A stretch of 64,000 bases of DNA from Roseibium sp. TrichSKD4. GTDB lineage: Bacteria; Pseudomonadota; Alphaproteobacteria; Rhizobiales; Stappiaceae. A program made the position numbers and the translations under genes. The stretch is from NCBI RefSeq assembly GCF_000148725.1, contig NZ_GL476318.1:98201-162200 (forward strand). The letters are read 5' to 3'. Of this stretch, positions 9,812 through 20,819 are shown in pieces (the first letter of the stretch is position 1; every line of letters begins with the position of its first letter). Under the pieces are notes generated by a model. It ran no database searches, was not told where the DNA came from, and was given only the letters and a program-made list of their open reading frames with translations.

Positions 9812-11866
9812 TCAGCCAACAAGGGACAGTGCCGGGCGCATTGGACGAGCATTGGTGATCTTGCGAAGTTCCTCAACGGGCATCGGCCTCCCGAATAGAT
9901 ACCCCTGAGCTTCACCACATCCTTCGCTCGCCAGAAACTGAAGTTGCTCTTCAGTCTCAACTCCTTCTGCCAGAACCGGGATATCGAGGCTCTCTGCGAG
10001 AATAATCGTTGAGCGAATAATAGCTGCCGAATGCTTGTTTTTGCCAAGGTCTTTCACGAACTCGCGGTCGATCTTGATTTTGTCGAACGGGAACATTTGA
10101 AGGGTGGCCAGAGACGAATAGCCGGTCCCAAAGTCATCCATCGCAATTCCGACGCCAAGGCTCTTGAGATCCTGGATTACCTGCATGGCGTGGTTCCGAT
10201 CATCCAGCAGACCGCTCTCCGTGATTTCCAGTTCCAACCGTGCAGGATCAAGGCCACTACTGCGAAAAACCCTTGCCACGATATCGGCAAACCCGTCCTT
10301 TGAGAGCTGAACCGAGGAAACGTTCACAGCAATCTTGAGCGGCATATCCCAACTCGCTGCCTCTTTACATGCCGTATGCAGGATCCACGGACCAAAGGCA
10401 TTGATAAGCCCCGTTTCCTCTGCAATCGGGATAAACTTGTAAGGTGGCACCATTCCGAGTTTGTCATGCTTCCATCGCAGCAGAACTTCGGCACCGGTCA
10501 CTTCGCGCGTATTGACGTTGTTCTGAATCTGGTAATACAGCTCCAATTCACCGCGCTCTTCCGCGTGACTGAGATCGATACTCAGCGCCCCTCTTTCCTT
10601 GGCTGTTTTACCCAGACTTTCCTTGAATGGAGCAACCGTTCCCGGACCGCTGCGGCAGGCATGCTTCATTGCCTGCTCTGCCTTGTCGATCAGCTCTCCG
10701 GCTTCCCGCGCATTGGAGGGAAAAAACGCGTATCCGAAGGCAGCTCGTACGGGCAGAACGCCACCGCCCCACCTAAACGATGTTCCCAACACTGCTTCGA
10801 TGCGTGCGCAAAGCGCGTTCACTTCCCGATTGTTGTAAACATCGCTCGCCAGAACAAGAAACTCACAGTCTCCCACACGGCCAAGGCTTTCATTTTCGCC
10901 AAGGCAGCCAGACACCAGCTTTGCCACATGCCTTAGCATGCTGTCAGTCGCCTTTTGGCCATGAGCGTCCCGAATATCGAGAAACCGATCCAAAGAGAAC
11001 GAAATCACTGCAGCTGCGGAAGGACTGGAGGTCGCCCTCTGCAATACAGTCGCCACAGCTGAATTCATGCCCGACCGGTTCAGCAATCCAGTCAGCGCAT
11101 CATGTTCAAAAATCCGGTGTATCCGGCCGTCGGTCGCTTCCTCTGTCTTGGCATCAATCATGTAGGCCATGAAAACGGACAAGAACAACAAGGCCATCAC
11201 GAGGAGGACAGCAATTGCTAGCACTCCTTTTGAGTCGAATGCAATGGTTTCAGCGCCACTCCCCGACGGAACGATCGCCGTCCCGGTCATCGACACGAAA
11301 TGAACGGATGTGACACAAAGCACAAAAAGGACCACCGCAACATGCCCGCAAAAACGGGAGCATTGTTTTGAGATGCGGTTGAGCATCAACGCTGAGAAAA
11401 ACCCACCAAGCAAAACGGAAGCGATCACATAATTTGGCTCAACAATGACACGACCAGAGACCTCCATGGCTGCCAGTCCGATGTAATGCATCGTGGACGC
11501 AGAAAGACCCACAATTGCACCACCCGCCTCGATAGACAATGGCTTGTCTGTGATGTCAGAAATCAAAAAGCCGAGGCAAACACCGGCGATGACTACAACC
11601 AGCGACAATACCGTCAAGCCAAGGCTGTATCCATGAATAAGATCGCTCTCGTAGGCCAGCATCGAGAGAAAATGGGTTGTCCAAATTGTCCCGCCACCGA
11701 TGAGGCCTGCCATCACAACCCACAAGAGTTTTACGGTCCCTACGGAACGTCGCACACGGGCATAGAGTCGCAAGGTGAAATAGCCGCCGTTCGTCAAAAC
11801 CAGCACAGCCAATGCCAAGTAAAACGGGTCGTGTTCATACGCGATGCATGACAGAACGCTTAGCAT
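9812..11866 (-). CDS. MHYT-sensor cyclic-di-GMP protein with degenerate GGDEF and intact EAL domain
   Basis: A 684-residue inner-membrane protein. Residues 1-245 form an MHYT sensor with about seven helices; its repeated His/Met motif appears as THFLSML, MHYIGLAAM and VHFVSMTG, thought to bind a metal and sense gas or redox. Residues ~265-425 are a GGDEF domain whose signature is degenerate (RVGDCEF), so cyclase activity is unlikely. Residues ~435-675 are an EAL phosphodiesterase domain with EVLLRW in place of EALLRW, plus NVS, ELEITES, DDFGTGYSSL, KIDREFV and VLAEGVET, so catalytic residues look complete. Predicted to degrade cyclic-di-GMP in response to a membrane signal. GGGAAGA precedes the ATG at 11866 by seven bases. 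Single-gene transcription unit. Confidence 0.95.
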   Translation of the reverse strand: MLSVLSCIAYEHDPFYLALAVLVLTNGGYFTLRLYARVRRSVGTVKLLWVVMAGLIGGGTIWTTHFLSMLAYESDLIHGYSLGLTVLSLVVVIAGVCLGFLISDITDKPLSIEAGGAIVGLSASTMHYIGLAAMEVSGRVIVEPNYVIASVLLGGFFSALMLNRISKQCSRFCGHVAVVLFVLCVTSVHFVSMTGTAIVPSGSGAETIAFDSKGVLAIAVLLVMALLFLSVFMAYMIDAKTEEATDGRIHRIFEHDALTGLLNRSGMNSAVATVLQRATSSPSAAAVISFSLDRFLDIRDAHGQKATDSMLRHVAKLVSGCLGENESLGRVGDCEFLVLASDVYNNREVNALCARIEAVLGTSFRWGGGVLPVRAAFGYAFFPSNAREAGELIDKAEQAMKHACRSGPGTVAPFKESLGKTAKERGALSIDLSHAEERGELELYYQIQNNVNTREVTGAEVLLRWKHDKLGMVPPYKFIPIAEETGLINAFGPWILHTACKEAASWDMPLKIAVNVSSVQLSKDGFADIVARVFRSSGLDPARLELEITESGLLDDRNHAMQVIQDLKSLGVGIAMDDFGTGYSSLATLQMFPFDKIKIDREFVKDLGKNKHSAAIIRSTIILAESLDIPVLAEGVETEEQLQFLASEGCGEAQGYLFGRPMPVEELRKITNARPMRPALSLVG

Positions 11867-12197
11867 TCATTCTTCCCGATCAGAACGGCTGACTTCACCG
11901 TTGACTCAAAAGGTTGGACCTTTTGTTCACGGCATAGCGGCATAAGAAAAGACCTTTATGCAACCAGCCACAAACACAACCATTGATAGGTACTACATAC
12001 AAATGAACACTTAACTTACCAAAGGGAAGAATACTCGAGGAATGCAAAACGATTCATTTACTTAAATTCACAGAAACATCGCAAAGGACATATCAAGATT
12101 TGATTGAGTCTTAATATTTTTAACAAACAGGATCACTTAGGAATTGGAAATATAAATAGGGTTAGCACCGAGGCGCTTATAAGGGATGCAAACATCA
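11867..12197. other. Intergenic spacer, AT-rich, no gene seen
   Basis: Between the cyclic-di-GMP gene and hutC, both leftward. It becomes AT-rich near 12040-12160. I see no open frame with a ribosome site and no clear terminator hairpin; it presumably carries the promoter of the gene at 11866. Confidence 0.5.
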
Positions 12198-12899
12198 TCA
12201 GATGTCTGATCGCAGTCGATAGCCCGGAGCATAAACCAGTCTGACATGCGTGATCGGCAGATCTCCAGTCCAGGTGATCCGCTCCAGAGCAAACAAGGCG
12301 CCACCAGCGACCGTATCCAAAACGGCTGCAAGCTCGTCCGTTGCATTCACCGCAAACAAAGAGAGATCCCCATGGCTGTAAGGCGCGTTGTGGACGAGCC
12401 ACTCATTGGCGCTGATCGTATCAAACGCCATGTCCCGAGCCTCTGGAGCCGCATCCAGATTGATGTGACGCTCTTCATAAGCAAAGGGGCGATCATCAGC
12501 GAAATGAACTGTCTTTAAGAACAGCACATTATCTGAAAGCGCAACCTGAAAGGCCCCGTGCAACATTGGCGGAAGCGGACGTAACTCGCGAAACACAAGA
12601 CTGTGCCGATAAGAACGCCCCAGCGCCTCAACCTCTTCACGGATGACGGGGATCGTCAGCGTCGCCTTTTGCGGTGGATTAAGCGCGACACGGGTGCCTG
12701 CACGGCGCTTACGGATGACCAGCCCGCTTTCCGCCAGATCGCGTAGGGCCCGATTGACCGTTGTTCTTGCACAGCCAAACTCTTCGGCAAGATCTGCCTC
12801 GTGCGGAATCTGCTCGCCCGGCTGCCATTCGCGCTCGTGGATCCGCCGCAGCAATTCCTCGCGAATACCGGTCCAGGAATTGGTTTCCACCAAAGACAC
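12198..12899 (-). CDS. hutC: Histidine utilisation repressor HutC (GntR family)
   Basis: A 233-residue GntR/HutC regulator. The winged helix is at residues ~10-75: WTGIREELLRRIHEREWQPG, then ADLAEEFGCARTTVNRALRD and a wing. A UTRA effector domain follows (YAEE-type segment PFAYEERHINLDAAPE, C-terminal LFALERITWTGDLPITHVRL). HutC normally represses hut genes and is released by urocanate. I start at GTG 12899, 18 bases after the hutF stop and preceded by AGAGAGGC; the open frame runs into hutF upstream but that part is non-homologous. It is co-transcribed with hutF and probably acts on the shared hutF/hutI control region at 14297-14378. Confidence 0.93.
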   Translation of the reverse strand: MSLVETNSWTGIREELLRRIHEREWQPGEQIPHEADLAEEFGCARTTVNRALRDLAESGLVIRKRRAGTRVALNPPQKATLTIPVIREEVEALGRSYRHSLVFRELRPLPPMLHGAFQVALSDNVLFLKTVHFADDRPFAYEERHINLDAAPEARDMAFDTISANEWLVHNAPYSHGDLSLFAVNATDELAAVLDTVAGGALFALERITWTGDLPITHVRLVYAPGYRLRSDI

Positions 12900-12916
12900 T
12901 GGTGCCTTGCCTCTCT

Positions 12917-14296
12917 TTACAACCGCTCGCGTAGAGCCTTCATTGTCACCCGGTAGCGGTTGCGGATTTCCGCTCCACGTACATGCCGCCCCCCTGTTAC
13001 CACATGTCGGCCTGCAGACCAGACATCCACCACCATGCAATCATCACCGGTAAAGACGAAGGCATCGAGAACGTCATCACCGACACGGCCCTCCAGATCA
13101 ATGGCATTGCCATCAAGGGCAACCAGATCAGCGAACTGGCCTTCTGAAATTGCGCCCGATTTTCGCCCGGTAGCTTGTGCGCCACCAGCGACAACAGCGT
13201 CGAATAACACCCGACCCGTTGACTTGATTTCCGTTGCGACGGAAGCCCTGCACTTGTCACGTAGGCGCTGGGAATATTCCAGCGTTCTGAGTTCTTCCGA
13301 CAGGGATATGCGAATGTTGGAATCCGACCCGATACCGAACCGGCCTCCGTTGTCCAGATACCGCACCCCATCAAAGATGCCGTCACCAAGGCTGGACTCG
13401 GTGATCGGGCAGAGCCCGACAACGGCTCCCGTTTGCGCAAGTCCCACAGTCTCTCGCGGTGTCATCTGCGTACAGTGGATCAGGCACCAGCGCTCGTTCA
13501 CATCCTGATTGTCCAGCAGCCACTCCACCGGACGTTGATTCAAACTCGCAAGAACCTCGTCGACTTCCGCAACCTGTTCTGCCAAATGCATGTGGATTGG
13601 GCCGTTTCCGACATAATCCACAACCTGACTTAAATCTTCAGCTGAAACCGCGCGCAGCGAATGAGGCGCGACACCAAGCACCGCATCTTCGGGCAATGCT
13701 TGAAGAGCCTTGCCTGCTTCCTGATGAAGTTTGGCGAAGCGGTCGAAATCACTGCCAAAACGAACCTGCCCTTGCGTTAACGGGCGACCATCAAGGCCAC
13801 CATATTGATAGAAGACAGGCAGAAGCGTCAGCCCGATGCCTGTTGTTTGTGCAGCCGCTACAATTCGCGCGGACAATTCCCCAAGAGACGCATAAGGCAC
13901 ACCGCCCGGCTGATGATGCAAGTAGTGAAACTCGGCTACAGCAGAATATCCGGCTTCCAGCATTTCCATCTGCACAAAAGCTGCGATCGCCTCGACATCT
14001 TCCGGCCTGAAGACATCCAGAAAGCAGAACATGATTTGCCGCCAGGTCCAGAACGTATCGCGTGGTTCAGGCCCTCGGCGTTCGCTCATGCCTGCCATGG
14101 CTCGTTGAAACGCGTGGCTGTGCAGGTTGCTTGGGGATGGCAGCAAAACCGCAATTGCGCGCCCCGCCGGTTCAGCATTCGATTCAACGCGGGTAATCCG
14201 GCCATCCGCAGAAAACTCGACCACAACATTTCGGGCCCACCCATCGGGCAAGAGGGCCTGTTTCGCGAAAAGCGTGGTTTGCGTTGAAGCAGACAT
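12917..14296 (-). CDS. hutF: Formimidoylglutamate deiminase HutF
   Basis: A 459-residue amidohydrolase that converts N-formimino-L-glutamate to N-formyl-L-glutamate and ammonia, the defining step of the five-enzyme histidine route. Metal-ligand motif NLHSHAFQRAMAG near residue 58, then HYLHHQPGG, GVAPHSLRAV, HMHLAEQ and LIHCTQMT, in the order expected for the family; the C-terminal amidohydrolase fold ends with a beta-barrel strand. Its product is the substrate of HutG, encoded on the other side of the divergent promoter. hutC follows after 18 bases. Confidence 0.96.
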   Translation of the reverse strand: MSASTQTTLFAKQALLPDGWARNVVVEFSADGRITRVESNAEPAGRAIAVLLPSPSNLHSHAFQRAMAGMSERRGPEPRDTFWTWRQIMFCFLDVFRPEDVEAIAAFVQMEMLEAGYSAVAEFHYLHHQPGGVPYASLGELSARIVAAAQTTGIGLTLLPVFYQYGGLDGRPLTQGQVRFGSDFDRFAKLHQEAGKALQALPEDAVLGVAPHSLRAVSAEDLSQVVDYVGNGPIHMHLAEQVAEVDEVLASLNQRPVEWLLDNQDVNERWCLIHCTQMTPRETVGLAQTGAVVGLCPITESSLGDGIFDGVRYLDNGGRFGIGSDSNIRISLSEELRTLEYSQRLRDKCRASVATEIKSTGRVLFDAVVAGGAQATGRKSGAISEGQFADLVALDGNAIDLEGRVGDDVLDAFVFTGDDCMVVDVWSAGRHVVTGGRHVRGAEIRNRYRVTMKALRERL

Positions 14297-14324
14297 GGGC
14301 GATCTTCCCTCGTTGACACATTAA

Positions 14325-14338
14325 TATGTGCATGCATA
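14325..14338. promoter_or_regulatory. Candidate HutC operator between hutF and hutI
   Basis: The divergent 14297-14378 region holds TATGTGCATGCATA, an interrupted palindrome (TATG-N6-CATA) within a longer alternating A/T-rich segment. GntR/HutC regulators bind short palindromes in this position, and it lies where it could control both hutF and hutI. Assigned from location and symmetry only. Confidence 0.4.
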
Positions 14339-14378
14339 TAATCTTTTATCGCAATCTAATCAAGTTTGGAGTTCACCG

Positions 14379-15584
14379 TTGTCCCAACGTCTGCTGACCA
14401 ACGCCTCCATTGTCACATTCGCTGAAACCGGCGCGCCCTATGGAATGATCGAAGACGGCGCGCTTGTGCTCGACGGTGAAAAAATCGAGTGGGTTGGACG
14501 GACCGCGGAGCTGCCACAGAACTATGCCTCTCTGGCAGCGGAAGACCTTGGCGGGCGCCTGGTGACCCCCAGCCTGATCGACTGTCACACTCATGTAGTT
14601 TTTGGCGGTAATCGCGCGCGCGAATTTGAAATGCGGCTGGAAGGCGCATCGTATGAAGAAGTCGCCCGTGCAGGCGGCGGCATCATCTCAACGGTTTTGG
14701 CAACCCGGAGCGCTTCGGAAGACGAGTTGCTTGCATCAGCACTGATCCGGGTGGATGCGCTGATCTCCGAAGGCGTCACGACCCTCGAAATTAAGTCCGG
14801 CTACGGCCTTGACCACGACACCGAGCTTCGCATGCTGCGCGTGGCACGAAAGATCGCAGAAGCCCGGCCGATCCACGTCCTAACCACGTTCCTTGGCGCC
14901 CATGCGGTTCCCCCGGAATACAAGGACCGAGCAGACGCCTATCTCGATGAAGTCTGCCTGCCGACACTCGAAGCTGCCCACAAGGAAGGCCTTGTGGATG
15001 CAGTCGACGGCTTTTGCGAGGGCATTGCCTTCTCGCCCGATCAGATGACCCGTGTGTTCGACAAAGCATCCGACTTGGGCTTGCCGATCAAACTTCATGC
15101 CGAACAACTATCGAACCTTGGCGGAGCAGCGCTCGCGGCGTCCCGCAAGGCGCTTTCGGCAGACCATCTTGAGTATCTGGATGAGACCGGCGTCAAGGCG
15201 ATGGCGGACAATAACACAGTCGCCGTTCTCCTGCCCGGTGCCTTCTACACGCTCCGCGAGACGCAATATCCGCCGCTGAACCTGTTGCGTCAGCACAAGG
15301 TGCCGATTGCCCTTGCCACTGACTGCAACCCCGGCTCCTCTCCGCTCCTTTCCCTACTGCTGACCATGAACATGGGCTGCACGCTGTTCCGCATGACGCC
15401 GGAAGAAGCGCTCGCCGGTGTGACGCGGGAAGCAGCACGCGCGCTGGGACTGATCGACGTTGGCACTATCGAGGCCGGGAAACGCGCAGACCTTGCCATC
15501 TGGAACGTTTCTCACCCGGCTGAACTTTCTTATCGCATCGGCTTCAACGCCCTCGAAAAACGTATTTTTGGAGGCTCCAGATGA
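14379..15584 (+). CDS. hutI: Imidazolonepropionase HutI
   Basis: A 401-residue metal-dependent amidohydrolase that opens 4-imidazolone-5-propanoate to N-formimino-L-glutamate. It shows [20 protein letters not shown] (HxH metal site), [39 protein letters not shown] and [12 protein letters not shown], all typical of HutI. Start chosen at TTG 14379: GGAG at 14368-14371 is seven bases upstream and the protein then begins at the usual point ([13 protein letters not shown]); a GTG at 14328 gives an unlikely extension into the operator. Overlaps hutH by ATGA, so the two are translationally coupled. Confidence 0.96.
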   Translation: MSQRLLTNASIVTFAETGAPYGMIEDGALVLDGEKIEWVGRTAELPQNYASLAAEDLGGRLVTPSLIDCHTHVVFGGNRAREFEMRLEGASYEEVARAGGGIISTVLATRSASEDELLASALIRVDALISEGVTTLEIKSGYGLDHDTELRMLRVARKIAEARPIHVLTTFLGAHAVPPEYKDRADAYLDEVCLPTLEAAHKEGLVDAVDGFCEGIAFSPDQMTRVFDKASDLGLPIKLHAEQLSNLGGAALAASRKALSADHLEYLDETGVKAMADNNTVAVLLPGAFYTLRETQYPPLNLLRQHKVPIALATDCNPGSSPLLSLLLTMNMGCTLFRMTPEEALAGVTREAARALGLIDVGTIEAGKRADLAIWNVSHPAELSYRIGFNALEKRIFGGSR

Positions 15585-17137
15585 ACACCCTCACCCTTGT
15601 CCCCGGAACAGTCACTCTCGGGGATCTTGAACGCATCTATCGCAAGCAATCACCTGTCCAGATCGAACGGTCGGCCAAGGCGGCGATTGATCTTGCCGCA
15701 GAACGCGTGGCAGAAGCTGCCCGCGGTGAAGCGGCTGTCTATGGCGTCAACACCGGCTTCGGCAAGCTTGCCAGTGTGAAGATCGCCTCAGAGAAAACCG
15801 CGACCTTGCAGCGCAATCTCATTCTCTCCCATTGCTGCGGCGTCGGCGAGGCCATGGACCGGGCAACCACACGCCTCATGATGGTCTTGAAACTGCTTTC
15901 CCTCGGACGTGGTGCATCCGGTGTTCGGTTCGAGGTTCTAGAACTGATCGAGGCCTGCCTTGAAAAGAACGTGACGCCGGTCATTCCCTCGCAAGGCTCC
16001 GTCGGCGCATCTGGCGATCTCGCGCCCCTTGCCCACATGACAGCCGTGCTGATCGGCGAAGGCGAAGCCGAATATGAAGGCGCGCGCATGCCCAGCGGCG
16101 AAGCCTTGGCCAAGGCAGGACTGACCCCGGTTGTTCTCGGTCCCAAGGAAGGCCTTGGCCTCATCAACGGCACGCAGTTCTCGACTGCTTGCGCCCTCAC
16201 TGGCCTCTTCGACGCCTGGCGTCTTGCCGAGGCAACCATGGTGACAGCCAGCCTCTCGACGGACGCGATCATGGGCTCGACGGCCCCACTTCTGCCCGAA
16301 ATCCACGCTCTGCGCGGCCACCGTGGCCAGATTGAAGTCGCCAAGTCCATGCGGGACATCATGGAAGGTTCGGAGATTCGCGAAAGCCACCGTGAAGGCG
16401 ACACCCGCGTTCAGGACCCTTACTGCATTCGCTGCCAACCGCAGGTGGCCGGTGCCTGCGTTGATCTCCTGCGCATGGCCGCAACGACGCTCGAAATCGA
16501 GGCCAACGCCGCCACCGACAACCCGCTCGTTCTGGTGGATGAAGGCCGCATCGTATCTGGCGGCAACTTCCACGCCGAACCGGTTGCGTTTGCCGCAGAC
16601 CAGGTCGCCCTAGCCATTGCCGAAATCGGAGCTATCGCCCAGCGCCGGATTGCGCTGATGGTCGACCCAACTTTATCCTTCGATCTGCCGCCGTTTCTGG
16701 CGCAGGACCCTGGCCTCAATTCCGGCATGATGATCGCCGAAGTGACCACAGCGGCCCTGATGAGCGAGAACAAGCATCTAGCTAATCCATGTTCAACAGA
16801 TTCCACTCCGACCAGTGCCAATCAGGAAGACCATGTGTCTATGGCAGCCCACGGCGCACGACGTTTGGAGCGCATGAACAAGAACCTTTCCCACATTCTG
16901 GGCGTCGAACTCCTCTGCGCTGCAGAAGGCGTGGGGCATCGCGCACCGCTCAAAACCAGCGCAGCCCTTCAGTCGGTGATTGCGACCCTTCACGAGGCCG
17001 TCGCTCCGCTGACAGAAGACCGCTACATGGCACCGGATCTCGAAGTGGCGGCCGAACTGGTCCGCTCCCGTACAATTGTTGCGAAAGTCTCTGCCGATCT
17101 GATGATCAAGCTGGGGGACAGCCATGAAGCCTGTTGA
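15581..17137 (+). CDS. hutH: Histidine ammonia-lyase HutH
   Basis: A 518-residue lyase that removes ammonia from L-histidine to give urocanate, first step of the pathway. The Ala-Ser-Gly triad that forms the MIO cofactor is in [15 protein letters not shown] (around residues 139-153). Other family marks are [11 protein letters not shown] near residue 50, [14 protein letters not shown] and the ATDNPLV segment. Length is typical. The start ATG overlaps the hutI stop and the end overlaps hutG by 14 bases, indicating a compact operon. Confidence 0.97.
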   Translation: MNTLTLVPGTVTLGDLERIYRKQSPVQIERSAKAAIDLAAERVAEAARGEAAVYGVNTGFGKLASVKIASEKTATLQRNLILSHCCGVGEAMDRATTRLMMVLKLLSLGRGASGVRFEVLELIEACLEKNVTPVIPSQGSVGASGDLAPLAHMTAVLIGEGEAEYEGARMPSGEALAKAGLTPVVLGPKEGLGLINGTQFSTACALTGLFDAWRLAEATMVTASLSTDAIMGSTAPLLPEIHALRGHRGQIEVAKSMRDIMEGSEIRESHREGDTRVQDPYCIRCQPQVAGACVDLLRMAATTLEIEANAATDNPLVLVDEGRIVSGGNFHAEPVAFAADQVALAIAEIGAIAQRRIALMVDPTLSFDLPPFLAQDPGLNSGMMIAEVTTAALMSENKHLANPCSTDSTPTSANQEDHVSMAAHGARRLERMNKNLSHILGVELLCAAEGVGHRAPLKTSAALQSVIATLHEAVAPLTEDRYMAPDLEVAAELVRSRTIVAKVSADLMIKLGDSHEAC

Positions 17138-17924
17138 GGTGACCCGTGGCGACAGCCCGATCGTGCTCGGCGTTCCCCATTCGGGGACCTTTATACCCGA
17201 AGACATCTGGGTGAAGCTGAATCACAACGGGAAGCTGCTCGCCGACACAGACTGGCATGTAGATCGGCTTTATTCGGATCTTCTGCCCGGAGCCACCATG
17301 GTGCGGGCAAATTTCCATCGCTATGTGATCGACGCCAATCGCGATCCCGAAGGGGTGAGCCTTTATCCGGGTCAGAATACAACGACGCTCTGCCCGACAA
17401 CCGACTTTGACGGGCTGGCCATCTATCACGATGGCGAGGAGCCAGATGCAGAGGAAATCGAAAGCCGTCGATTGGCGTGGCATGCGCCCTATCACGCCGC
17501 GCTGGAAGCTGAACTGGGCCGCGTTCGCGAACAGAATGGCGTTGCCCTTCTCTATGACTGCCATTCCATCCGCTCTGTCGTGCCTTACCTTTTCGAGGGC
17601 ATCTTGCCGGATTTCAACACCGGCACCAACAACGGCACAACTTGCGACAAGCAGATCGAGACGGCTGTGGTCGACGTGACCGAGGCTGCTGAAGGCTACA
17701 GTTCTGTCCTAAATGGTCGTTTCAAAGGCGGCTGGACCACGCGCCACTATGGCAAGCCAGAGACCGGAACGCACGCTATCCAGATGGAACTGGCCCAGTC
17801 CACACATCTGGAAAGCCAGTCTCCCCCATTTGCCTATGACGAAGAGAAGGCCGCGAAATTGCGCCAGCATGTCGCCACCATCCTCACCAATCTCAACAAA
17901 CTCGCTGCAGCGCTCCCGCGCTAG
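17124..17924 (+). CDS. hutG: N-formylglutamate deformylase HutG
   Basis: A 266-residue N-formylglutamate amidohydrolase that releases formate and L-glutamate, final step of the route that uses HutF. Conserved segments: [44 protein letters not shown] (metal region), and [18 protein letters not shown]. It starts 14 bases inside the 3' end of hutH. Together HutF and HutG show that this organism makes formate rather than formamide or a formimino-tetrahydrofolate. Confidence 0.95.
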   Translation: MKPVEVTRGDSPIVLGVPHSGTFIPEDIWVKLNHNGKLLADTDWHVDRLYSDLLPGATMVRANFHRYVIDANRDPEGVSLYPGQNTTTLCPTTDFDGLAIYHDGEEPDAEEIESRRLAWHAPYHAALEAELGRVREQNGVALLYDCHSIRSVVPYLFEGILPDFNTGTNNGTTCDKQIETAVVDVTEAAEGYSSVLNGRFKGGWTTRHYGKPETGTHAIQMELAQSTHLESQSPPFAYDEEKAAKLRQHVATILTNLNKLAAALPR

Positions 17925-17947
17925 ACCGACAGACCAAGGATCCAACC

Positions 17948-19621
17948 ATGGTAGACCGCCGCCATAACGCACGAGACGTTTTTCCGCCAACCGGCACGGA
18001 ACTCAACACCAAGTCCTGGCTGACCGAAGCACCGTTGCGCATGCTGATGAACAACCTGCATCCGGATGTAGCTGAAAACCCGCATGAACTGGTTGTTTAT
18101 GGCGGCATTGGCCGCGCAGCCCGCACGTGGGAGGACTTCGATCGCATCGTCGCGGCACTGAAAGAGCTCAACGAAGACGAAACCTTGATGGTTCAGTCCG
18201 GCAAACCAGTCGGCGTCTTCAAGACCCACCAGGATGCCCCGCGCGTTTTGATCGCCAACTCCAATCTGGTGCCGAACTGGGCAAACTGGGACCATTTCCA
18301 CGAACTGGATAAGAAGGGTCTGGCCATGTATGGCCAGATGACAGCCGGGTCGTGGATCTATATCGGCACGCAGGGCATTGTTCAGGGCACGTATGAAACC
18401 TTCATGGAAGCTGGACGCCAGCACTATGAAGGCAACCTGAAGGGCCGCTGGATCCTGACCGGTGGCCTTGGCGGCATGGGCGGTGCCCAGCCTCTGGCCG
18501 CTGTCATGGCCGGGGCTTGCTGTCTTGCCGTTGAATGCGACGAAAAGAGCGCCGATTTCCGCCTGCGCACCCGTTATGTCGATGAAAAAACCCACTCCCT
18601 TGACGAGGCCCTGGCGCTGATCGAGCGCTGGACCAAGGCGGGCGAAGCAAAGTCCGTTGCCCTGATCGGCAATGCAGCCGAAGTGTTCGCTGAACTCGTC
18701 AAACGCGGCGTGAAGCCGGATATCGTCACCGATCAAACGTCCGCCCATGACCCGGTCAACGGTTATCTGCCAATTGGCTGGTCGGTTGCCGAATGGCGCG
18801 CCAAGGCTGAAACTGATCCGAAAGTGGTCGAAAAGGCTGCCCGCGCCTCAATGAAGGTTCATGTTCAGGCGATGGTCGATTTCTGGAACGCAGGCGTTCC
18901 AACCCTCGATTATGGCAACAACATCCGTCAGGTCGCGTTGGAAGAAGGCTTGGAAAGCGCCTTTGCCTTCCCCGGATTTGTTCCGGCCTATATCCGTCCG
19001 CTTTTCTGCCGCGGCATCGGCCCGTTCCGCTGGTGCGCGCTCTCTGGAGACCCGGAGGATATCTACAAAACAGACGCCAAGGTGAAGGAACTCATTCCCG
19101 ACGACCAGCACCTGCACAACTGGCTGGATATGGCCCGCGAGCGCATTGCCTTTCAGGGGCTCCCAGCCCGCATTTGTTGGGTCGGCCTTGGCTTGCGGCA
19201 CCGGCTCGGCCTTGCGTTCAATGAAATGGTCAAGAACGGCGAACTGAAAGCACCGATCGTGATCGGTCGCGACCATCTGGACAGCGGCTCCGTTGCCTCG
19301 CCGAACCGCGAGACGGAAGCAATGAAGGACGGATCAGATGCCGTTTCCGACTGGCCGCTGCTGAACGCACTGCTGAACACCGCCTCCGGAGCGACATGGG
19401 TCTCGCTCCATCATGGCGGCGGCGTCGGCATGGGCTTCTCGCAGCATTCCGGCATGGTGATCTGCTGTGATGGCACGGACGATGCGGCCCGCCGCGTGGA
19501 GCGCGTTCTCTGGAATGACCCGGCAACGGGCGTGATGCGCCATGCCGATGCAGGCTACGACATCGCCCTCGAGTGTGCCCGCGAGCAGGGCCTGAAATTG
19601 CCTGGCATCCTCGGAAACTGA
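17948..19621 (+). CDS. hutU: Urocanate hydratase HutU
   Basis: A 557-residue urocanase that converts urocanate to imidazolonepropionate with tightly bound NAD+ as electrophile. Visible marks: [37 protein letters not shown], the Gly-rich nucleotide loop [32 protein letters not shown] and [19 protein letters not shown] near the C-terminus. Length matches the family. Separated from hutG by 23 bases; the TRAP genes begin 31 bases after its stop, so read-through into dctP is likely. Confidence 0.97.
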   Translation: MVDRRHNARDVFPPTGTELNTKSWLTEAPLRMLMNNLHPDVAENPHELVVYGGIGRAARTWEDFDRIVAALKELNEDETLMVQSGKPVGVFKTHQDAPRVLIANSNLVPNWANWDHFHELDKKGLAMYGQMTAGSWIYIGTQGIVQGTYETFMEAGRQHYEGNLKGRWILTGGLGGMGGAQPLAAVMAGACCLAVECDEKSADFRLRTRYVDEKTHSLDEALALIERWTKAGEAKSVALIGNAAEVFAELVKRGVKPDIVTDQTSAHDPVNGYLPIGWSVAEWRAKAETDPKVVEKAARASMKVHVQAMVDFWNAGVPTLDYGNNIRQVALEEGLESAFAFPGFVPAYIRPLFCRGIGPFRWCALSGDPEDIYKTDAKVKELIPDDQHLHNWLDMARERIAFQGLPARICWVGLGLRHRLGLAFNEMVKNGELKAPIVIGRDHLDSGSVASPNRETEAMKDGSDAVSDWPLLNALLNTASGATWVSLHHGGGVGMGFSQHSGMVICCDGTDDAARRVERVLWNDPATGVMRHADAGYDIALECAREQGLKLPGILGN

Positions 19622-19652
19622 GTATCTTCTTGAAATAAAATGGGAGGTTGAA

Positions 19653-20741
19653 ATGAAAAGACGTGATTTTCTGAAAGCTGGTGCCATTGGTGCAGCAGCG
19701 ACCACTTTGACGGCTCCAGCAATCGCGCAGGACATTCGCCAGTGGAAGATGGTCACTGCGTGGCCGAAGAACCTGCCGGGACCAGGTGTAGCAGCTCAAA
19801 TGCTGGCAGACCGGATCTCGGTTCTGTCTGGTGGTCGCATTGAGGTAAAACTCTTCGCCGCTGGCGAAATCGTTCCCGGCAACGGTGTCTTTGATGCGGT
19901 CGGTCAGGGAACGGCCGATCTCTATCACGCCGTTCCGGCCTATTGGGGGTCCAAATCCAAAGGCATCTTGCTGTTCGGTTCACAGCCCTTTGGTCTGACA
20001 GCACCGGAACAAGCTGGCTGGCTGATCCATGGCGGTGGTCAGGCGCTCTATGACGAGATCTACGCGCGCTTCAACCTGAAGCCATTCTTGTGCGGTAACT
20101 CCGGTCCGCAATGGGCTGGCTGGTTCCGCAACGAGATCAACTCGGTCGACGACCTCAAGGGCCTGAAGTTCCGCTCAACGGGGCTTGCGTCTGAAATGTG
20201 TGCCAAGCTTGGCATGGCCGTTCAGGCCATGAGCGGTCCGGCCATGTTCCAAGCCCTGCAGTCCGGCGCATTGGATGCGGGCGAGTTCATTGGTCCGTGG
20301 ACAGACAGTGCTCTCGGCTACTACCAGATCGCCAAGAACTACTACTGGCCAGGTGTTGGGGAACCTTCTTCTGCAGAAGAATGCGCGGTCAATCTGGATA
20401 CATTCAACGCTCTTCCAGACGATCTGAAGGCAGCTGTCACGCAGGCTTGCTCCAGCCTCTACAATGACGTGCTGACCGAGTACAATACCAAACACGCTCA
20501 GGCTCTGAACCAGTTGGTTGCTGAGCACGACGTCAAGGTTCGCAAGCTCCCGGACGACGTGATCGTGGCCATGGGGAATGCCGCTGGCGAAGTGATCGCA
20601 GATCTCAAGTCCGATGAGGACGAGCTGGTCCGCCGGATCACCGACAGCTTCCTTGCCTATCGCAAGCTGATGAAGGACTACATGCCGTATGCCGACAACG
20701 GACAGATGAACGCCCGTTTGCTCGACTACAAATACGACTGA
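19653..20741 (+). CDS. dctP: TRAP transporter substrate-binding protein (TakP/DctP family)
   Basis: A 362-residue periplasmic binding protein. It begins MKRRDFLKAGAIGAAA, a twin-arginine style signal ending at TAPAIAQ, so the mature protein starts near residue 27. WKMVTAWPKNLPGPGVAAQM, GALDAGEFIGPW and YYWPGVGEPSS are typical of the TakP-like branch, which binds organic acids through a conserved Arg/Trp pocket. GGGAGG precedes the ATG. Placed directly behind hutU, its ligand may be histidine, urocanate or a related carboxylate; this is inference from position. A hairpin follows the stop and probably raises its dose above that of the membrane subunits. Confidence 0.93.
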   Translation: MKRRDFLKAGAIGAAATTLTAPAIAQDIRQWKMVTAWPKNLPGPGVAAQMLADRISVLSGGRIEVKLFAAGEIVPGNGVFDAVGQGTADLYHAVPAYWGSKSKGILLFGSQPFGLTAPEQAGWLIHGGGQALYDEIYARFNLKPFLCGNSGPQWAGWFRNEINSVDDLKGLKFRSTGLASEMCAKLGMAVQAMSGPAMFQALQSGALDAGEFIGPWTDSALGYYQIAKNYYWPGVGEPSSAEECAVNLDTFNALPDDLKAAVTQACSSLYNDVLTEYNTKHAQALNQLVAEHDVKVRKLPDDVIVAMGNAAGEVIADLKSDEDELVRRITDSFLAYRKLMKDYMPYADNGQMNARLLDYKYD

Positions 20742-20758
20742 TTGTTCCCTCACGCCAG

Positions 20759-20793
20759 AGCGAGGGTCGGCGCGGCGCGCTGACCCTTTCGCT
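20759..20793 (+). promoter_or_regulatory. Intercistronic stem-loop between dctP and dctQ
   Basis: AGCGAGGGTC pairs with GACCCTTTCGCT across a GC-rich loop, with a small bulge. There is no following U-run, so it is not a classical terminator. Such hairpins behind binding-protein genes usually stabilise the upstream mRNA or attenuate the downstream genes. Confidence 0.5.
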
Positions 20794-20819
20794 ATTTCTT
20801 CTGAGAAAGCCTATTTGCG

